A stretch of 64,000 nt of DNA from a bacterium (GTDB taxonomy: Bacteria; Bacillota; Bacilli; Lactobacillales; Streptococcaceae), in the NCBI GenBank assembly GCA_905221035.1, contig CAJNBP010000001.1, positions 1-64,000 on the forward strand, written 5' to 3'. The position numbers and the translations under genes are program-made. Shown piece after piece: positions 34,747 through 43,548 of the stretch; positions within the stretch are counted from its first letter, which is position 1; every line of letters starts with the position of its first letter. The notes under the pieces are model-generated. The model ran no database searches, had not been told where the DNA came from, and was given only the letters and a program-made list of their open reading frames with translations.

Positions 34747-35622
34747 ATGACTGAAAATCGTTATGAACTAAATAAAAACTTGGCACAGATGCTCAAAGGT
34801 GGGGTTATCATGGACGTTCAGAATCCTGAACAGGCCCGTATTGCAGAGGCTGCTGGTGCGGCAGCTGTGATGGCCTTGGAGCGGATTCCGGCTGATATTC
34901 GTGCAGCTGGTGGGGTTTCCCGTATGAGTGATCCAAAGATGATTAAGGAAATTCAAGAAGCGGTTAGTATTCCAGTAATGGCCAAGGTCAGAATCGGGCA
35001 TTTTGTTGAGGCTCAGATTTTAGAGGCTATTGAAATTGACTATATCGATGAGAGTGAAGTTTTATCTCCAGCTGACGATCGTTTCCATGTGGACAAGAAA
35101 GAATTCCAAGTTCCTTTTGTTTGTGGTGCCAAAGACTTGGGTGAGGCCTTGCGTCGTATCGCTGAGGGTGCTTCTATGATTCGTACCAAAGGAGAACCAG
35201 GTACAGGAGATATTGTTCAAGCTGTTCGCCATATGCGTATGATGAATCAGGAAATTCGCCGCATTCAAAACCTACGTGAGGACGAGCTCTATGTTGCTGC
35301 TAAGGACTTGCAAGTCCCTGTTGAATTGGTTCAATATGTTCACGAGCATGGAAAATTGCCAGTTGTAAACTTCGCAGCTGGAGGCGTTGCAACGCCAGCA
35401 GATGCTGCGTTGATGATGCAATTAGGAGCAGAGGGAGTCTTTGTTGGTTCAGGTATTTTCAAGTCAGGAGATCCTGTTAAACGAGCGAGTGCTATTGTTA
35501 AGGCTGTTACTAACTTCCGAAATCCTCAAATACTGGCTCAAATCTCTGAAGATTTAGGAGAAGCCATGGTTGGTATCAATGAAAATGAAATCCAAATTCT
35601 CATGGCTGAGCGAGGAAAATAG
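34747..35622 (+). CDS. pdxS: Pyridoxal 5'-phosphate synthase, PdxS subunit
   Basis: 291-residue (beta/alpha)8 enzyme that builds pyridoxal phosphate from ribose 5-phosphate, glyceraldehyde 3-phosphate and ammonia supplied by PdxT. Lys80 in [11 protein letters not shown] is the Schiff-base lysine. GEPGTGDI and [16 protein letters not shown] form phosphate-binding loops. The frame begins earlier (ATG 34711, next to the inverted repeat), but I start at 34747, where [12 protein letters not shown] is the family beginning and GAGGAAAAA lies upstream. Overlaps nothing, but pdxT starts on the very next base. Confidence 0.96.
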   Translation: MTENRYELNKNLAQMLKGGVIMDVQNPEQARIAEAAGAAAVMALERIPADIRAAGGVSRMSDPKMIKEIQEAVSIPVMAKVRIGHFVEAQILEAIEIDYIDESEVLSPADDRFHVDKKEFQVPFVCGAKDLGEALRRIAEGASMIRTKGEPGTGDIVQAVRHMRMMNQEIRRIQNLREDELYVAAKDLQVPVELVQYVHEHGKLPVVNFAAGGVATPADAALMMQLGAEGVFVGSGIFKSGDPVKRASAIVKAVTNFRNPQILAQISEDLGEAMVGINENEIQILMAERGK

Positions 35623-36204
35623 ATGAAAATTGGAATATTGGCCTTGCAAGGTGCCTTTGCAGAACATGAAAAAGTTTTAGAAAAATTAGGTGTCAAGAGT
35701 GTCGAACTCAGAAATTTAGAAGATTTCCAGAAATATCAAAATGAACTGTCGGGTTTGATTTTGCCTGGTGGTGAGTCTACAACCATGGGTAAACTCTTAC
35801 GAGACCAGGACATGCTGATTCCCATTCGAGAAGCCATTCTATCTGGTTTACCAGCCTTTGGAACCTGTGCGGGCTTAATTTTGCTGGCTAAGGAAATTAC
35901 TTCTCATGAAGAGAGTCATCTAGGAACTATGGATATGGTGGTCGAGCGAAATGCCTATGGGCGCCAACTAGGAAGTTTTTATACAGAAGCTGAATGTAAG
36001 GGAGTTGGTCATATTCCAATGACCTTTATCCGTGGTCCAATTATCAGCAGTGTTGGAGAAGATGTAGAAATTCTAGCAAGAGTTGATAATCAAATTGTTG
36101 CAGCCCAAGAAAAAAATATGCTGGTAACTTCTTTTCATCCGGAATTGACTGATGATGTTAGCTTGCACCAGTACTTTATCAATATGTGTAAAGAAAAAAG
36201 TTGA
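35623..36204 (+). CDS. pdxT: Pyridoxal 5'-phosphate synthase, PdxT glutaminase subunit
   Basis: 193-residue class I glutamine amidotransferase that releases ammonia for PdxS. Nucleophile Cys82 lies in [22 protein letters not shown] binds glutamine; the catalytic His-Glu pair is in SFHPELTDD. Its ATG follows the pdxS TAG without a gap, so translation is coupled. The operon ends at the shared terminator with the convergent hemolysin III gene. Confidence 0.97.
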   Translation: MKIGILALQGAFAEHEKVLEKLGVKSVELRNLEDFQKYQNELSGLILPGGESTTMGKLLRDQDMLIPIREAILSGLPAFGTCAGLILLAKEITSHEESHLGTMDMVVERNAYGRQLGSFYTEAECKGVGHIPMTFIRGPIISSVGEDVEILARVDNQIVAAQEKNMLVTSFHPELTDDVSLHQYFINMCKEKS

Positions 36205-36226
36205 GATTGAATTTCTCAACTTTTTT
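36194..36226. terminator. Bidirectional terminator pdxT / hemolysin III gene
   Basis: AAAAAAGTTGAGA pairs with TCTCAACTTTTTT, 13 bp; T-runs serve both strands. Confidence 0.93.
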
Positions 36227-36872
36227 ACATGTAATAAACAATGGCGATGTATTGGAGTGCGGACGCAGCTAGGATAAAGAGATGCCAAATCATGTGGAAA
36301 TAAGGTTTTTTCTTGGCGTAAAATCCAGCTCCAACTGTATAAGAGAGTCCACCAGTCACCATGAGGCTCCAAAAGATTGGTGTCGTTTGACTGATAATGG
36401 CAGGAATGATAGCCAGAACCAACCAGCCCATAATCAGGTAAAGAGCAAGGCTGAATTTCTCATTGACCTTTTTAGCAAATATTTTATAGAGGATGCCAAA
36501 GATGGTCGTTCCCCACTGAATGGCAATAATCAGATAGCCAAACCAGTTATTCATCAAAGTCAATACGACCGGCGTATAAGATCCCGCGATAGCGACATAA
36601 ATCATAGAATGATCAATGATTCTCAAGACATATTTATGGGTCGAACCATAGGCCATAGAGTGGTAAATGGTGGATGAGAGGAACATGAGAAAGAGACTAA
36701 TAACGAAAATGGAAACGCCGATAGAGGATAAAAAGCCGTGCGCTTCATAACTATAGGTGGATGAAATAGGGAGTAAGATGAGCATGATGACTGCACCTAC
36801 AGCATGGGTCACGCTATTAGCAATCTCCTCTCCAAAACTGAGTTGTTTGCTGAGTTTAAGACTAGTATTCAT
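36225..36872 (-). CDS. Hemolysin III family membrane protein (YqfA/PAQR type)
   Basis: 215 residues with seven hydrophobic helices, PAQR/HlyIII family. The metal-like conserved residues are NSVTHAVGA near the start, SSTIYHSM, and HLFILAASALQYIAIVYY at the end. Named after Bacillus cereus hemolysin III, but most relatives are probably lipid or sensor-type hydrolases; lytic activity is not implied. Starts at 36872 in TAATG overlap with the stop of the upstream DUF1836 gene, so the two form an operon. Confidence 0.92.
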   Translation of the reverse strand: MNTSLKLSKQLSFGEEIANSVTHAVGAVIMLILLPISSTYSYEAHGFLSSIGVSIFVISLFLMFLSSTIYHSMAYGSTHKYVLRIIDHSMIYVAIAGSYTPVVLTLMNNWFGYLIIAIQWGTTIFGILYKIFAKKVNEKFSLALYLIMGWLVLAIIPAIISQTTPIFWSLMVTGGLSYTVGAGFYAKKKPYFHMIWHLFILAASALQYIAIVYYM

Positions 36873-37321
36873 TAGATTTTCTCCTCTTCAGTCTGATGGA
36901 TTAAGGCTAGAGTTTGATGATAGAGTTTAACGGTTTGGCAGCTGCTTTGGATAATAGGGTTAGCTGGGTCCATTTCTTGGTTCATATAGTCCACAAAAGC
37001 ATCGTAGAGTTGCTCTGAACTGGCTTGACTTTGGAGAGTATTAAGTGTCTGAGCGATTTCTTGAATCGAAAAGACAGATTTGAGGGTTGTGATAGCAATC
37101 AAACGAGCAATCTGTTGGCGTTGGTATTTTTTCTTGTCAGGCTTTGTCAGGTAACCATGTTTGACATAGTTATTGACCATGGATGCTGTTAGTCCCTTGT
37201 CTTTATCTGGAGAGACAGGAGCGCAAACCTGATTGACATAGAGTAAAACCTGATCCAGATAGAGGTCAATGTTTGGAATTTCTGCCCATTTTGGGTAGGA
37301 AAAGGTAGTTTTCATTTTCAA
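36872..37321 (-). CDS. DUF1836 family protein, putative DNA-binding
   Basis: 149 residues. The family has a predicted N-terminal winged-helix/MerR-like helix-turn-helix (TASMVNNYVKHGYLTKPDKKKYQRQQIARLIAI; key parts ASMVNNYVKHGYL and KYQRQQIARLI) and a helical C-terminal part. Function is unassigned; DNA binding is inferred. RBS AAAAGGAG precedes the ATG. Its promoter (TTGACT-17-TATAAT on the minus strand) overlaps a perfect 8-bp inverted repeat, fitting autoregulation. Followed by the hemolysin III gene in TAATG overlap. Confidence 0.85.
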   Translation of the reverse strand: MKMKTTFSYPKWAEIPNIDLYLDQVLLYVNQVCAPVSPDKDKGLTASMVNNYVKHGYLTKPDKKKYQRQQIARLIAITTLKSVFSIQEIAQTLNTLQSQASSEQLYDAFVDYMNQEMDPANPIIQSSCQTVKLYHQTLALIHQTEEEKI

Positions 37322-37330
37322 CTCCTTTTT

Positions 37331-37351
37331 ATCTAGTTTTGATAACTAGAT
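37331..37351. promoter_or_regulatory. Inverted repeat over the DUF1836 -10, candidate operator
   Basis: ATCTAGTT-TTGAT-AACTAGAT, perfect 8-bp arms, reaching into the -10. Confidence 0.5.
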
Positions 37352-37378
37352 TATAAAATAACAAAAACAGAAAGTCAA
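37350..37378 (-). promoter_or_regulatory. Promoter of DUF1836-hemolysin III operon
   Basis: Minus strand TTGACT (37373-37378) and TATAAT (37350-37355), 17-bp spacer. Confidence 0.8.
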
Positions 37379-37389
37379 GTTTTAACTGC

Positions 37390-37418
37390 TTGTGAAAAGG
37401 CTTAAATTATGCTATGAT
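37390..37418 (+). promoter_or_regulatory. Promoter of the acetyltransferase-ogt-arsC operon
   Basis: TTGTGA (37390-37395), 17-bp spacer, TATGAT (37413-37418), 32 nt before the start codon. Confidence 0.75.
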
Positions 37419-37449
37419 GGGAGAAACTAGTCAGAAATGAGGACAAAAG

Positions 37450-37944
37450 ATGGAAATTCGTTTAGCTTTTCCAAATGAAGTAGATGCCATTATGCAAGTG
37501 ATGGAGGATGCTAAAAAATGTTTAGCAGATGCTGGTAGTGACCAGTGGCAAAATGGTTATCCAAATGCAGATGTTATTATCGATGACATTATCTCAGGTC
37601 AAGCTTATGTAGCCTTGGAAGAAGGAGAACTACTAGCCTATGCTGCTGTGACCAAGAGTCCAGAGGAGGCCTATGAAGCCATTTATGAAGGAAACTGGCA
37701 AGGAGGAGAGTCAGAGTACCTAGTCTTTCACCGTATTGCTGTGGCAGCAGATGTGCAGGGACAGGGAGTCGCTCAAACCTTCTTAGAGGGCTTGATTGAA
37801 GGTTTTGATTATCTTGATTTTCGTTCAGATACGCACGCTGAAAACAAAGCTATGCAACATATTTTTGAAAAACTCGGTTTTAAACAGGTTGGTAAGGTTC
37901 CAGTTGATGGCGAACGCTTGGCCTATCAAAAATTGAAGAAATAA
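37450..37944 (+). CDS. GNAT family N-acetyltransferase
   Basis: 164 residues, GNAT fold. Acetyl-CoA loop VAADVQGQGVAQTFL (Q/RxxGxG/A) is preceded by a strand EYLVFHRIAV; the C-terminal HAENKAMQHIFEKLGF is the classical N-x-x-x-x-x-x-x-x-x-x-G-F segment. Substrate unknown. First gene of a three-gene operon; its TAA overlaps the ogt start (TAATG). Confidence 0.92.
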   Translation: MEIRLAFPNEVDAIMQVMEDAKKCLADAGSDQWQNGYPNADVIIDDIISGQAYVALEEGELLAYAAVTKSPEEAYEAIYEGNWQGGESEYLVFHRIAVAADVQGQGVAQTFLEGLIEGFDYLDFRSDTHAENKAMQHIFEKLGFKQVGKVPVDGERLAYQKLKK

Positions 37945-38453
37945 TGCAAAAGAAGTATGCTAAAATGTACTATTCTTCGCCAATTGGTTCCATTTCACTG
38001 GTAGCTGATGACCAATATCTGTATGGAATTTGGGTGCAGGAGCAGAAGCATTTTGAGAGGGGGATAGGAGATGACACGATAGAAGCAGTTGTTAGTCATC
38101 CCATTTTAGACCCAGTTATTGCTTGCTTAGATGATTATTTTAAAGGCAAGTCTCAGGATTTATCCAACTTACCCTTGGCTTCAATTGGAACGGATTTTGA
38201 AAAGCGAGTTTGGAGCTACTTACAGGGCATTCCTTATGGTCAGACAGTGACCTATGGACAAATAGCTCAAGATTTGCAAGTGGCTTCTGCTCAAGCAATT
38301 GGTGGAGCAGTGGGACGCAATCCTTGGTCCATCCTAGTACCTTGTCATCGTGTGCTTGGAGCAGGCAAGCGTCTGACAGGTTATGCTGCAGGAACGGAAA
38401 AGAAAGCCTGGCTCTTGGAGCATGAAGGCGCAGATTTTAAAGATATAAAATAG
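37944..38453 (+). CDS. ogt: Methylated-DNA-protein-cysteine methyltransferase
   Basis: 169 residues. Suicide repair protein that removes methyl from O6-methylguanine and O4-methylthymine. The acceptor-cysteine motif is LVPCHRVLG, and the DNA-binding helix is YGQIAQDL...AIGGAVGRNP. The N-terminal half is the RNase-H-like Ogt domain. It is translationally coupled to the acetyltransferase and followed after 12 nt by the ArsC/Spx-like gene. Confidence 0.94.
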   Translation: MQKKYAKMYYSSPIGSISLVADDQYLYGIWVQEQKHFERGIGDDTIEAVVSHPILDPVIACLDDYFKGKSQDLSNLPLASIGTDFEKRVWSYLQGIPYGQTVTYGQIAQDLQVASAQAIGGAVGRNPWSILVPCHRVLGAGKRLTGYAAGTEKKAWLLEHEGADFKDIK

Positions 38454-38465
38454 AAAGTGAAACAC

Positions 38466-38822
38466 ATGTTAGAATTTATCGAATACCCAAAATGTTCAAC
38501 TTGTAAAAAAGCAAAACAAGAATTAAACCAACTCGGTGTGGACTACAAAGCTGTTCACATCGTCGAAGAAACACCAAGCCAAGAAGTGATTTTGAACTGG
38601 CTAGAAACCTCAGGTTTCGAATTGAAACAATTTTTCAACACTAGTGGAATCAAATACCGGGAACTTGGACTAAAAGATAAGGTAGGAAGTCTGTCAAACC
38701 AAGAAGCAGCTCAATTGCTAGCAAGCGACGGTATGTTATTAAAACGTCCGATTTTAGTGGAGAATGGAACTGTTAAGCAAATCGGTTATCGAAAAGCTTA
38801 CGAAGAATTGGGACTGAAATAG
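38466..38822 (+). CDS. ArsC/Spx/MgsR family thioredoxin-like protein
   Basis: 118 residues. Thioredoxin-fold protein of the ArsC/Spx superfamily. KCSTCKKA gives a CxxC redox pair near the N-terminus and LLKRPILV the conserved cis-Pro region with the Arg. It is closer to MgsR/YusI-like proteins than to Spx itself; role may be redox sensing or reductase. A GTG at 38457 could add three residues; I use the ATG at 38466, where the family starts (MLEFIEYPKCSTC). Third gene of the operon. Confidence 0.88.
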   Translation: MLEFIEYPKCSTCKKAKQELNQLGVDYKAVHIVEETPSQEVILNWLETSGFELKQFFNTSGIKYRELGLKDKVGSLSNQEAAQLLASDGMLLKRPILVENGTVKQIGYRKAYEELGLK

Positions 38823-38943
38823 TTTTTACTTATCTCTTTGATAGATAAAATATATAACCTCCCTGTTTCAAAGTATGATAAACTAGTAGGTAGACAAAGT
38901 CTGTATCTGACCGTAGCAAATAATTTCATTGACGGCAGAAGTA

Positions 38944-38952
38944 TGGTAGAAT
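38944..38952 (+). promoter_or_regulatory. Promoter of the amino-acid ABC transporter, extended -10
   Basis: TGGTAGAAT with TAGAAT at 38947-38952; 27 nt before the start codon. No convincing -35. Confidence 0.5.
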
Positions 38953-38979
38953 GAATCATTATCAGGAGAGGATGTTTTT

Positions 38980-39780
38980 ATGAATGTTACAACGATTTTA
39001 GCATCAGATTGGTACCAGAACTTGATGCAATTGATTCCGGATGGCAAGCTGTTTAGCCTGCGTTCGGTCTTTGATGGGATTCCAAGAATTGTCCAACAAC
39101 TTCCAACAACAATTATGTTGACCATTGGTGGGGCCCTTTTTGGCTTGGTTTTGGCGCTGATTTTTGCCATTGTGAAAATCAATCGTGTCAAGATCTTATA
39201 TCCCTTACAGGCCTTCTTTGTTAGTTTCTTAAAAGGAACACCGATTTTGGTTCAGCTTATGCTGACCTACTACGGGATTCCTTTGGCTTTGAAAGCCCTC
39301 AATCAGCAATGGGGTACTGGTCTCAATATCAATGCGATTCCAGCGGCTGCTTTTGCGATTGTAGCCTTTGCTTTCAATGAGGCAGCTTATGCCAGTGAAA
39401 CCATTCGTGCAGCGATTCTCTCAGTTAATCCTGGTGAGATTGAGGCGGCACGCAGTCTGGGTATGACTCGAGCACAAGTTTATCGTCGCGTGATTATTCC
39501 AAATGCGGCCGTTGTAGCGACTCCAACTTTGATCAATTCCCTAATCGGCTTGACCAAGGGCACGTCCCTAGCCTTTAGTGCGGGTGTTGTGGAAGTCTTT
39601 GCCCAAGCTCAGATTTTGGGTGGAGCTGATTACCGCTATTTTGAACGCTTCATCTCCGTTGCCCTTGTTTATTGGGTAGTCAATATCGGAATTGAAAGCC
39701 TCGGTCGTTTCATCGAGAGAAAAATGGCTATTTCTGCACCTGATACAGTGCAAACGGATGTGAAAGGAGACCTTCGTTAA
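38980..39780 (+). CDS. Amino-acid ABC transporter permease (HisM/TcyB type)
   Basis: 266-residue permease of the polar amino-acid transport family with about five helices. The EAA loop YASETIRAAILSVNPGEIEAARSLGMTRAQV (key part EAARSLGMT) contacts the ATPase. The family includes cystine (TcyB) and histidine (HisM) importers; the substrate here is not determined. No substrate-binding protein gene is adjacent, so that part must be encoded elsewhere. RBS GAGAGGA. Its TAA overlaps the ATG of the ATPase gene. Confidence 0.9.
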   Translation: MNVTTILASDWYQNLMQLIPDGKLFSLRSVFDGIPRIVQQLPTTIMLTIGGALFGLVLALIFAIVKINRVKILYPLQAFFVSFLKGTPILVQLMLTYYGIPLALKALNQQWGTGLNINAIPAAAFAIVAFAFNEAAYASETIRAAILSVNPGEIEAARSLGMTRAQVYRRVIIPNAAVVATPTLINSLIGLTKGTSLAFSAGVVEVFAQAQILGGADYRYFERFISVALVYWVVNIGIESLGRFIERKMAISAPDTVQTDVKGDLR

Positions 39781-40523
39781 TGATTAAGATTTCGAATTTA
39801 AGTAAATCCTTTTCAGGACAGATTGTCTTGGATCATCTGGACTTGGATATCCAAAAAGGAGAAGTCGTAGCCTTGATTGGTTCTTCAGGAGCTGGAAAAT
39901 CAACCTTCCTTCGCAGTCTCAATTATCTTGAAACTCCTGATAGTGGCTCGATTAAGATTGATGATTTCTCAGTTGATTTTTCTAAAATCACTCAAGAAGA
40001 AATCCTTGCCCTACGTCGTAAGCTGTCAATGGTTTTCCAACAGTTTAATTTGTTTGAACGCCGCACAGCACTTGATAATGTGAAAGAAGGCTTGGTTGTG
40101 GTTAAGAAATTATCTGACCAAGAAGCAACTAAGATTGCCAAGGAAGAGTTGGCTAAGGTTGGGCTTTCTGACCGTGAAAACCATTACCCTCGCCATTTAT
40201 CAGGTGGACAGAAGCAACGGGTTGCCCTAGCGCGTGCACTTGCGATGAAACCAGATGTCTTGCTCTTAGATGAACCAACTTCAGCCCTTGACCCAGAATT
40301 GGTCGGAGAAGTAGAAAAGTCTATTGCAGATGCTGCGAAGTCAGGTCAGACCATGATTTTGGTCAGTCATGATATGTCCTTTGTAGCCCAAGTTGCTGAT
40401 AAGATTCTCTTCTTAGATAAGGGGAAAATCATCGAGTCTGGCACTCCGGATGAGATTATCCACCATCCTAAAGAAGAGCGGACAAAAGAATTCTTTGCTA
40501 GTTACAAACGGACTTATATTTGA
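39780..40523 (+). CDS. Amino-acid ABC transporter ATPase (GlnQ/TcyC type)
   Basis: 247-residue ABC ATPase. Walker A GSSGAGKST, signature LSGGQKQRVALARALA, Walker B VLLLDEPTSALDPE, H-loop LVSHDM. Partner of the preceding permease, coupled through TAATG. Followed by a hairpin (40540-40568). Confidence 0.94.
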   Translation: MIKISNLSKSFSGQIVLDHLDLDIQKGEVVALIGSSGAGKSTFLRSLNYLETPDSGSIKIDDFSVDFSKITQEEILALRRKLSMVFQQFNLFERRTALDNVKEGLVVVKKLSDQEATKIAKEELAKVGLSDRENHYPRHLSGGQKQRVALARALAMKPDVLLLDEPTSALDPELVGEVEKSIADAAKSGQTMILVSHDMSFVAQVADKILFLDKGKIIESGTPDEIIHHPKEERTKEFFASYKRTYI

Positions 40524-40539
40524 TATAATAGATAAAGAA

Positions 40540-40568
40540 AAACTCAGTTAGCTGGACTAGCTGAGTTT
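40540..40568 (+). terminator. Hairpin terminator after the ABC ATPase gene
   Basis: AAACTCAGTTAG/CTAGCTGAGTTT, 12 bp with one G-U; T-tract is weak (TTTACTCTTT), so termination may be partial. Confidence 0.65.
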
Positions 40569-40600
40569 ACTCTTTAAAAAAGATAGAAATGAGAGAAATC

Positions 40601-40825
40601 ATGCTACTGCAACTATTTTCTTTATATTTCGAGAGTTTGATCTTGACCACCATCCTCGTCCTGATTTTTTTAGGGATTTGGATTGGACTAAGAGCCATGT
40701 CGGGAGTTGATAAGACAGCCAAGGCTCGCCAAGCCCATCTCTATGATATGATTATGATTGGAGTATTGGTAGTTCCAGTATTATCCTTTGCGGTTATGAG
40801 TTTAATTCTTGTTTTCAAGGCATAA
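40601..40825 (+). CDS. DUF4059 family small membrane protein
   Basis: 74 residues, two hydrophobic helices (LILTTILVLIFLGIWIGL and MIMIGVLVVPVLSFAVMSLI) separated by a short charged loop GVDKTAKARQAH. DUF4059 members are found in streptococci next to trxB or amino-acid transporter genes and have no known role. An ATG at 40589 would add MREI; the ATG at 40601 fits GAGA upstream and the hydrophobic start. Sits between the ABC operon and trxB. Confidence 0.8.
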   Translation: MLLQLFSLYFESLILTTILVLIFLGIWIGLRAMSGVDKTAKARQAHLYDMIMIGVLVVPVLSFAVMSLILVFKA

Positions 40826-40890
40826 TCCATGCTTGATTGACAAGAAAGAGTTAGAATAAAGATAGTTACAACAAGAAAGAAGGAATCTAT

Positions 40891-41802
40891 ATGTACGATA
40901 CTATTATTATCGGTGCTGGACCCGCAGGTATGACTGCAGCCTTGTATGCTGCTCGAAGCAATCTCAAAGTAGGCTTGATTGAAGGTGGTTTGCCAGGTGG
41001 TCAGATGAATAATACATCTGATATTGAAAATTACCCAGGATACGCTAATATTAGTGGACCTGAATTGGCTGAAAAGATGTTTGAACCACTTGAAAATCTT
41101 GGTGTTGAACACATCTATGGTTATGTTGAGAATGTCCAAGACCATGGTGATTTTAAGAAAGTGATTACCGATGACCAAACATATGAAACTCGTACCGTTA
41201 TCGTAGCGACTGGTTCTAAACACCGTCCTTTGGGAGTGCCTGGAGAAGAAGAATTGAGCAGTCGTGGTGTTTCTTACTGTGCCGTTTGTGATGGTGCTTT
41301 CTTCCGTGATCAAAATTTGTTGGTAGTCGGTGGTGGAGATTCAGCTGTTGAAGAAGCCCTCTTCTTGACTCGTTTTGCCAAGACTGTTACCATTGTTCAC
41401 CGTCGTGACCAGCTTCGTGCCCAAAAGGTTTTACAAGACCGAGCCTTCGCTAATGAGAAAGTCAGCTTTATCTGGGATTCTGTAGTCAAGGAAATCAAGG
41501 GTGAAAACCGAGTAGAATCTGTCGTATTTGAAAATGTGAAAACAGGTCAAGTGACAGAGCAAGCCTTCGGTGGCGTCTTTATCTATGTTGGATTGGACCC
41601 TGTTAGCGATTTTGTTAAAGAATTGAATATTCAAGACAAGGCTGGATGGATTGTGACAGATAATCACATGAAGACTGCAGTTGATGGTATCTTTGCAGTT
41701 GGAGATGTTCGTTTGAAAGATCTTCGCCAAGTGACAACAGCAGTTGGAGATGGAGCTATCGCTGGTCAAGAAGCCTATAAATTTATCACAGAACATAGTT
41801 AA
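40891..41802 (+). CDS. trxB: Thioredoxin reductase
   Basis: 303-residue FAD/NADPH enzyme that keeps thioredoxin reduced. N-terminal FAD site IIIGAGPAGMTAALYAAR, redox pair Cys130-Cys133 in SYCAVCDG, NADPH site VVGGGDSAVEEA, and C-terminal VGDVR..RQVTTAVGDGAIAG. RBS GAAGGAAT. Followed directly by a BOX repeat, then the convergent rRNA methylase gene. Confidence 0.97.
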   Translation: MYDTIIIGAGPAGMTAALYAARSNLKVGLIEGGLPGGQMNNTSDIENYPGYANISGPELAEKMFEPLENLGVEHIYGYVENVQDHGDFKKVITDDQTYETRTVIVATGSKHRPLGVPGEEELSSRGVSYCAVCDGAFFRDQNLLVVGGGDSAVEEALFLTRFAKTVTIVHRRDQLRAQKVLQDRAFANEKVSFIWDSVVKEIKGENRVESVVFENVKTGQVTEQAFGGVFIYVGLDPVSDFVKELNIQDKAGWIVTDNHMKTAVDGIFAVGDVRLKDLRQVTTAVGDGAIAGQEAYKFITEHS

Positions 41803-41998
41803 TACACTTCGAAAATCTCTTCAAACCACGTCAGCTTCGCTTTGCCGTAGGTATATGTAACTGCTTCGTCAGTTCTATCCACAACCTCAAAACAGTGTTT
41901 TGAGCTGACTTCGTCAGTCTTATCTACAACCTCAAAGCAGTGCTTTGAGCTGTCTACAGCTAGCTTCCTAGTTTGCTCTTTGATTTTCATTGAGTATA
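41803..41998 (+). repeat. BOX element (boxA-boxB-boxC)
   Basis: Full A1B1C1 element, 196 bp. It starts TACACTTCGAAAATCTC (one base off the usual TACTCTTCG), contains GCTTTGCCGTAG in boxA, a 45-bp boxB with CCTCAAAACAGTGTTTTGAG and CTGACTTCGTCAG, and boxC ending TTCATTGAGTATA. It begins on the base after the trxB stop codon. Confidence 0.93.
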
Positions 41999-42003
41999 AT
42001 CAT

Positions 42004-42040
42004 AAAAAAGTTTCCAATCAGATGACTGGAAACTTTTTTT
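42004..42040. terminator. Bidirectional terminator trxB / rRNA methylase gene
   Basis: AAAAAAGTTTCCA pairs with TGGAAACTTTTTT; T-runs serve both directions; the right end overlaps the methylase stop codon. Confidence 0.9.
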
Positions 42041-42767
42041 ATAGTCTATTTCGAAAAACTTCGTACATGAGAATGGCTGCAGCCACACTGGCATTAAGGC
42101 TTTGAACATGTCCATTCATAGGAATGGTAATCATTTCATCGACCTGTTTTTTAATGTTACTAGAGATGCCTTTTCCTTCATTTCCTATGATGAGAGCGAT
42201 TTTTCCTTTTGTATTCCACTTGTGGCAAGGAGTACCATTCATATCTGTTCCAAAGGTCCAGAAACCTTCATCCTTGAGTTTGTCCAGAGTTTGACTCAGA
42301 TTGGTTACTCGAGCAATTGGAACGTGCTCGATAGCACCTGTGGCCGTTTTGGCAACGACAGGAGTCACTCCGACAGCACGGTGTTTGGGAATGATGACAC
42401 CTGAAACATTGGTCGCATCGGCTGTTCTTAGGATGGAGCCTAGGTTATGAGGGTCAGTTAGGCCATCTAGAATCAATAGCAGTGGATTTTCTTCTTGACG
42501 TGTTTTGGCAAGGATCTGATCCAGCTCGCTATAGGCAAATTCGGACACTCGTAGAACAAAACCTTGATGAACAGCACCTTCAGTCATCTCAGAGAGGGAT
42601 TTTTTTGAAGTCCAAGAAATGGATACCTTTTTTTCTGTAGCCAGTTCTTTGACTTTCTCAACATTCTTACCTCGGAGATCTTCTTGTAGGTAGAGTTTGT
42701 TTCCAGTATTTGCAAGGAGGGCTTCGGTAACGGCGTGGACGCCATAGACAATATCATTTGTTTTCAT
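42039..42767 (-). CDS. TrmH-family (RlmB-like) rRNA 2'-O-methyltransferase
   Basis: 242 residues, SPOUT-fold RNA ribose methylase of the SpoU/TrmH group. DIVYGVHAVTEAL opens the N-terminal substrate domain. The three SpoU motifs are LDGLTDPHNLGSILRTADA (motif 1, Asn-Arg), ALIIGNEGKGIS (motif 2) and MNGHVQSLNASVAAAILMYE (motif 3, SLNAS). Likely methylates a guanosine of 23S rRNA (as RlmB at G2251), but the site is inferred. The longer frame starts in the promoter; I use the ATG (plus CAT at 42765-42767). The -10 TATAAT lies 6 nt upstream, predicting a leaderless mRNA. Confidence 0.9.
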   Translation of the reverse strand: MKTNDIVYGVHAVTEALLANTGNKLYLQEDLRGKNVEKVKELATEKKVSISWTSKKSLSEMTEGAVHQGFVLRVSEFAYSELDQILAKTRQEENPLLLILDGLTDPHNLGSILRTADATNVSGVIIPKHRAVGVTPVVAKTATGAIEHVPIARVTNLSQTLDKLKDEGFWTFGTDMNGTPCHKWNTKGKIALIIGNEGKGISSNIKKQVDEMITIPMNGHVQSLNASVAAAILMYEVFRNRL

Positions 42768-42773
42768 GCCTCT

Positions 42774-42782
42774 ATTATAACA
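42774..42782 (-). promoter_or_regulatory. Extended -10 promoter giving a leaderless mRNA (rRNA methylase)
   Basis: Minus strand TGTTATAAT, then AGAGGC, then ATG. It follows the def terminator immediately. Confidence 0.65.
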
Positions 42783-42783
42783 C

Positions 42784-42804
42784 AAAACCCCGTCTTGCAA
42801 CGGG
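42784..42804 (-). terminator. def terminator
   Basis: On the minus strand CCCGT/ACGGG stem followed by GTTTTGTG. Confidence 0.7.
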
Positions 42805-42811
42805 ATTTTCT

Positions 42812-43423
42812 TTATTCCAAAATCAGTAAACCATCTTTAACTTCAAATGGATCTTTTTCATTGATACGATCGTAAAACATGATTCCGTTAATATGGTCAA
42901 TTTCATGCTGAACAACGATGGAGTTATAGCCTTTGAGTTTGATACGGTGTTTTTCTCCATCCTTGTCAAAGTAGTCAACAGTAACGCGGGCATGGCGAAC
43001 AACATAGCCAGGCACGTTGCGGTCAACAGACAGGCAACCTTCTCCTTCGCCAAGAGCAGCGTCTTGAACAGAGTGAGAGACGATTTTTGGATTATACATA
43101 ATGGCTTGCAGGTCGTAAGCTTCCTGTGGGGTTTCGCCTTCTTCAACAATATTTGGTACCAAAACAGCGATAACGCGTTTTGAGATATCTAATTGAGGAG
43201 CAGCAAGTCCAACCCCACCGCGTAACCCCATCTTTTCAGCCATGACAGGATCTTGGGAATGTTTAAGGAATTGCATCATTTTTTCACCGAGAATGATTTC
43301 CTGGTCAGACAAGGGGAAAGTGACTTCCTCAGCAACTGCGCGAAGAGTCGGATTCCCCTCGCGGATAATATCGTTCATATCAATTAAGTGAGCAGCTTTT
43401 GTAATACGTTCTATAGCAGACAT
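42812..43423 (-). CDS. def: Peptide deformylase
   Basis: 203-residue metalloenzyme removing the formyl group from nascent proteins; essential. Motif 1 GVGLAAPQ, motif 2 EGCLS with Cys130, motif 3 HEIDH with His173 and His177. Numbering matches pneumococcal PDF. The frame opens 12 codons upstream, but AAAGGAG right before the ATG (plus CAT at 43421-43423) and [14 protein letters not shown] fix the start. Monocistronic. Confidence 0.97.
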   Translation of the reverse strand: MSAIERITKAAHLIDMNDIIREGNPTLRAVAEEVTFPLSDQEIILGEKMMQFLKHSQDPVMAEKMGLRGGVGLAAPQLDISKRVIAVLVPNIVEEGETPQEAYDLQAIMYNPKIVSHSVQDAALGEGEGCLSVDRNVPGYVVRHARVTVDYFDKDGEKHRIKLKGYNSIVVQHEIDHINGIMFYDRINEKDPFEVKDGLLILE

Positions 43424-43548
43424 TTTCTCTCCTTTCATTACCTCTACATGATAACACAAAATGACAAGGATTGAAAGTATTACGGCATCGAGTTTTTATA
43501 GAAAATGCCTAGTAGATTCAATTCAATTGTGAAAGAAATACTTATCTG

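Noticed and set aside
40524..40529. TATAAT directly after the ABC ATPase stop as a promoter for the DUF4059 gene
   Set aside because: The hairpin at 40540-40568 follows at once and no -35 is visible, so it would mostly yield a very short RNA; left as uncertain and not listed.
41799..41990. Open frame of 63 codons on the minus strand
   Set aside because: It lies entirely in the BOX repeat and has no ribosome-binding site or family.
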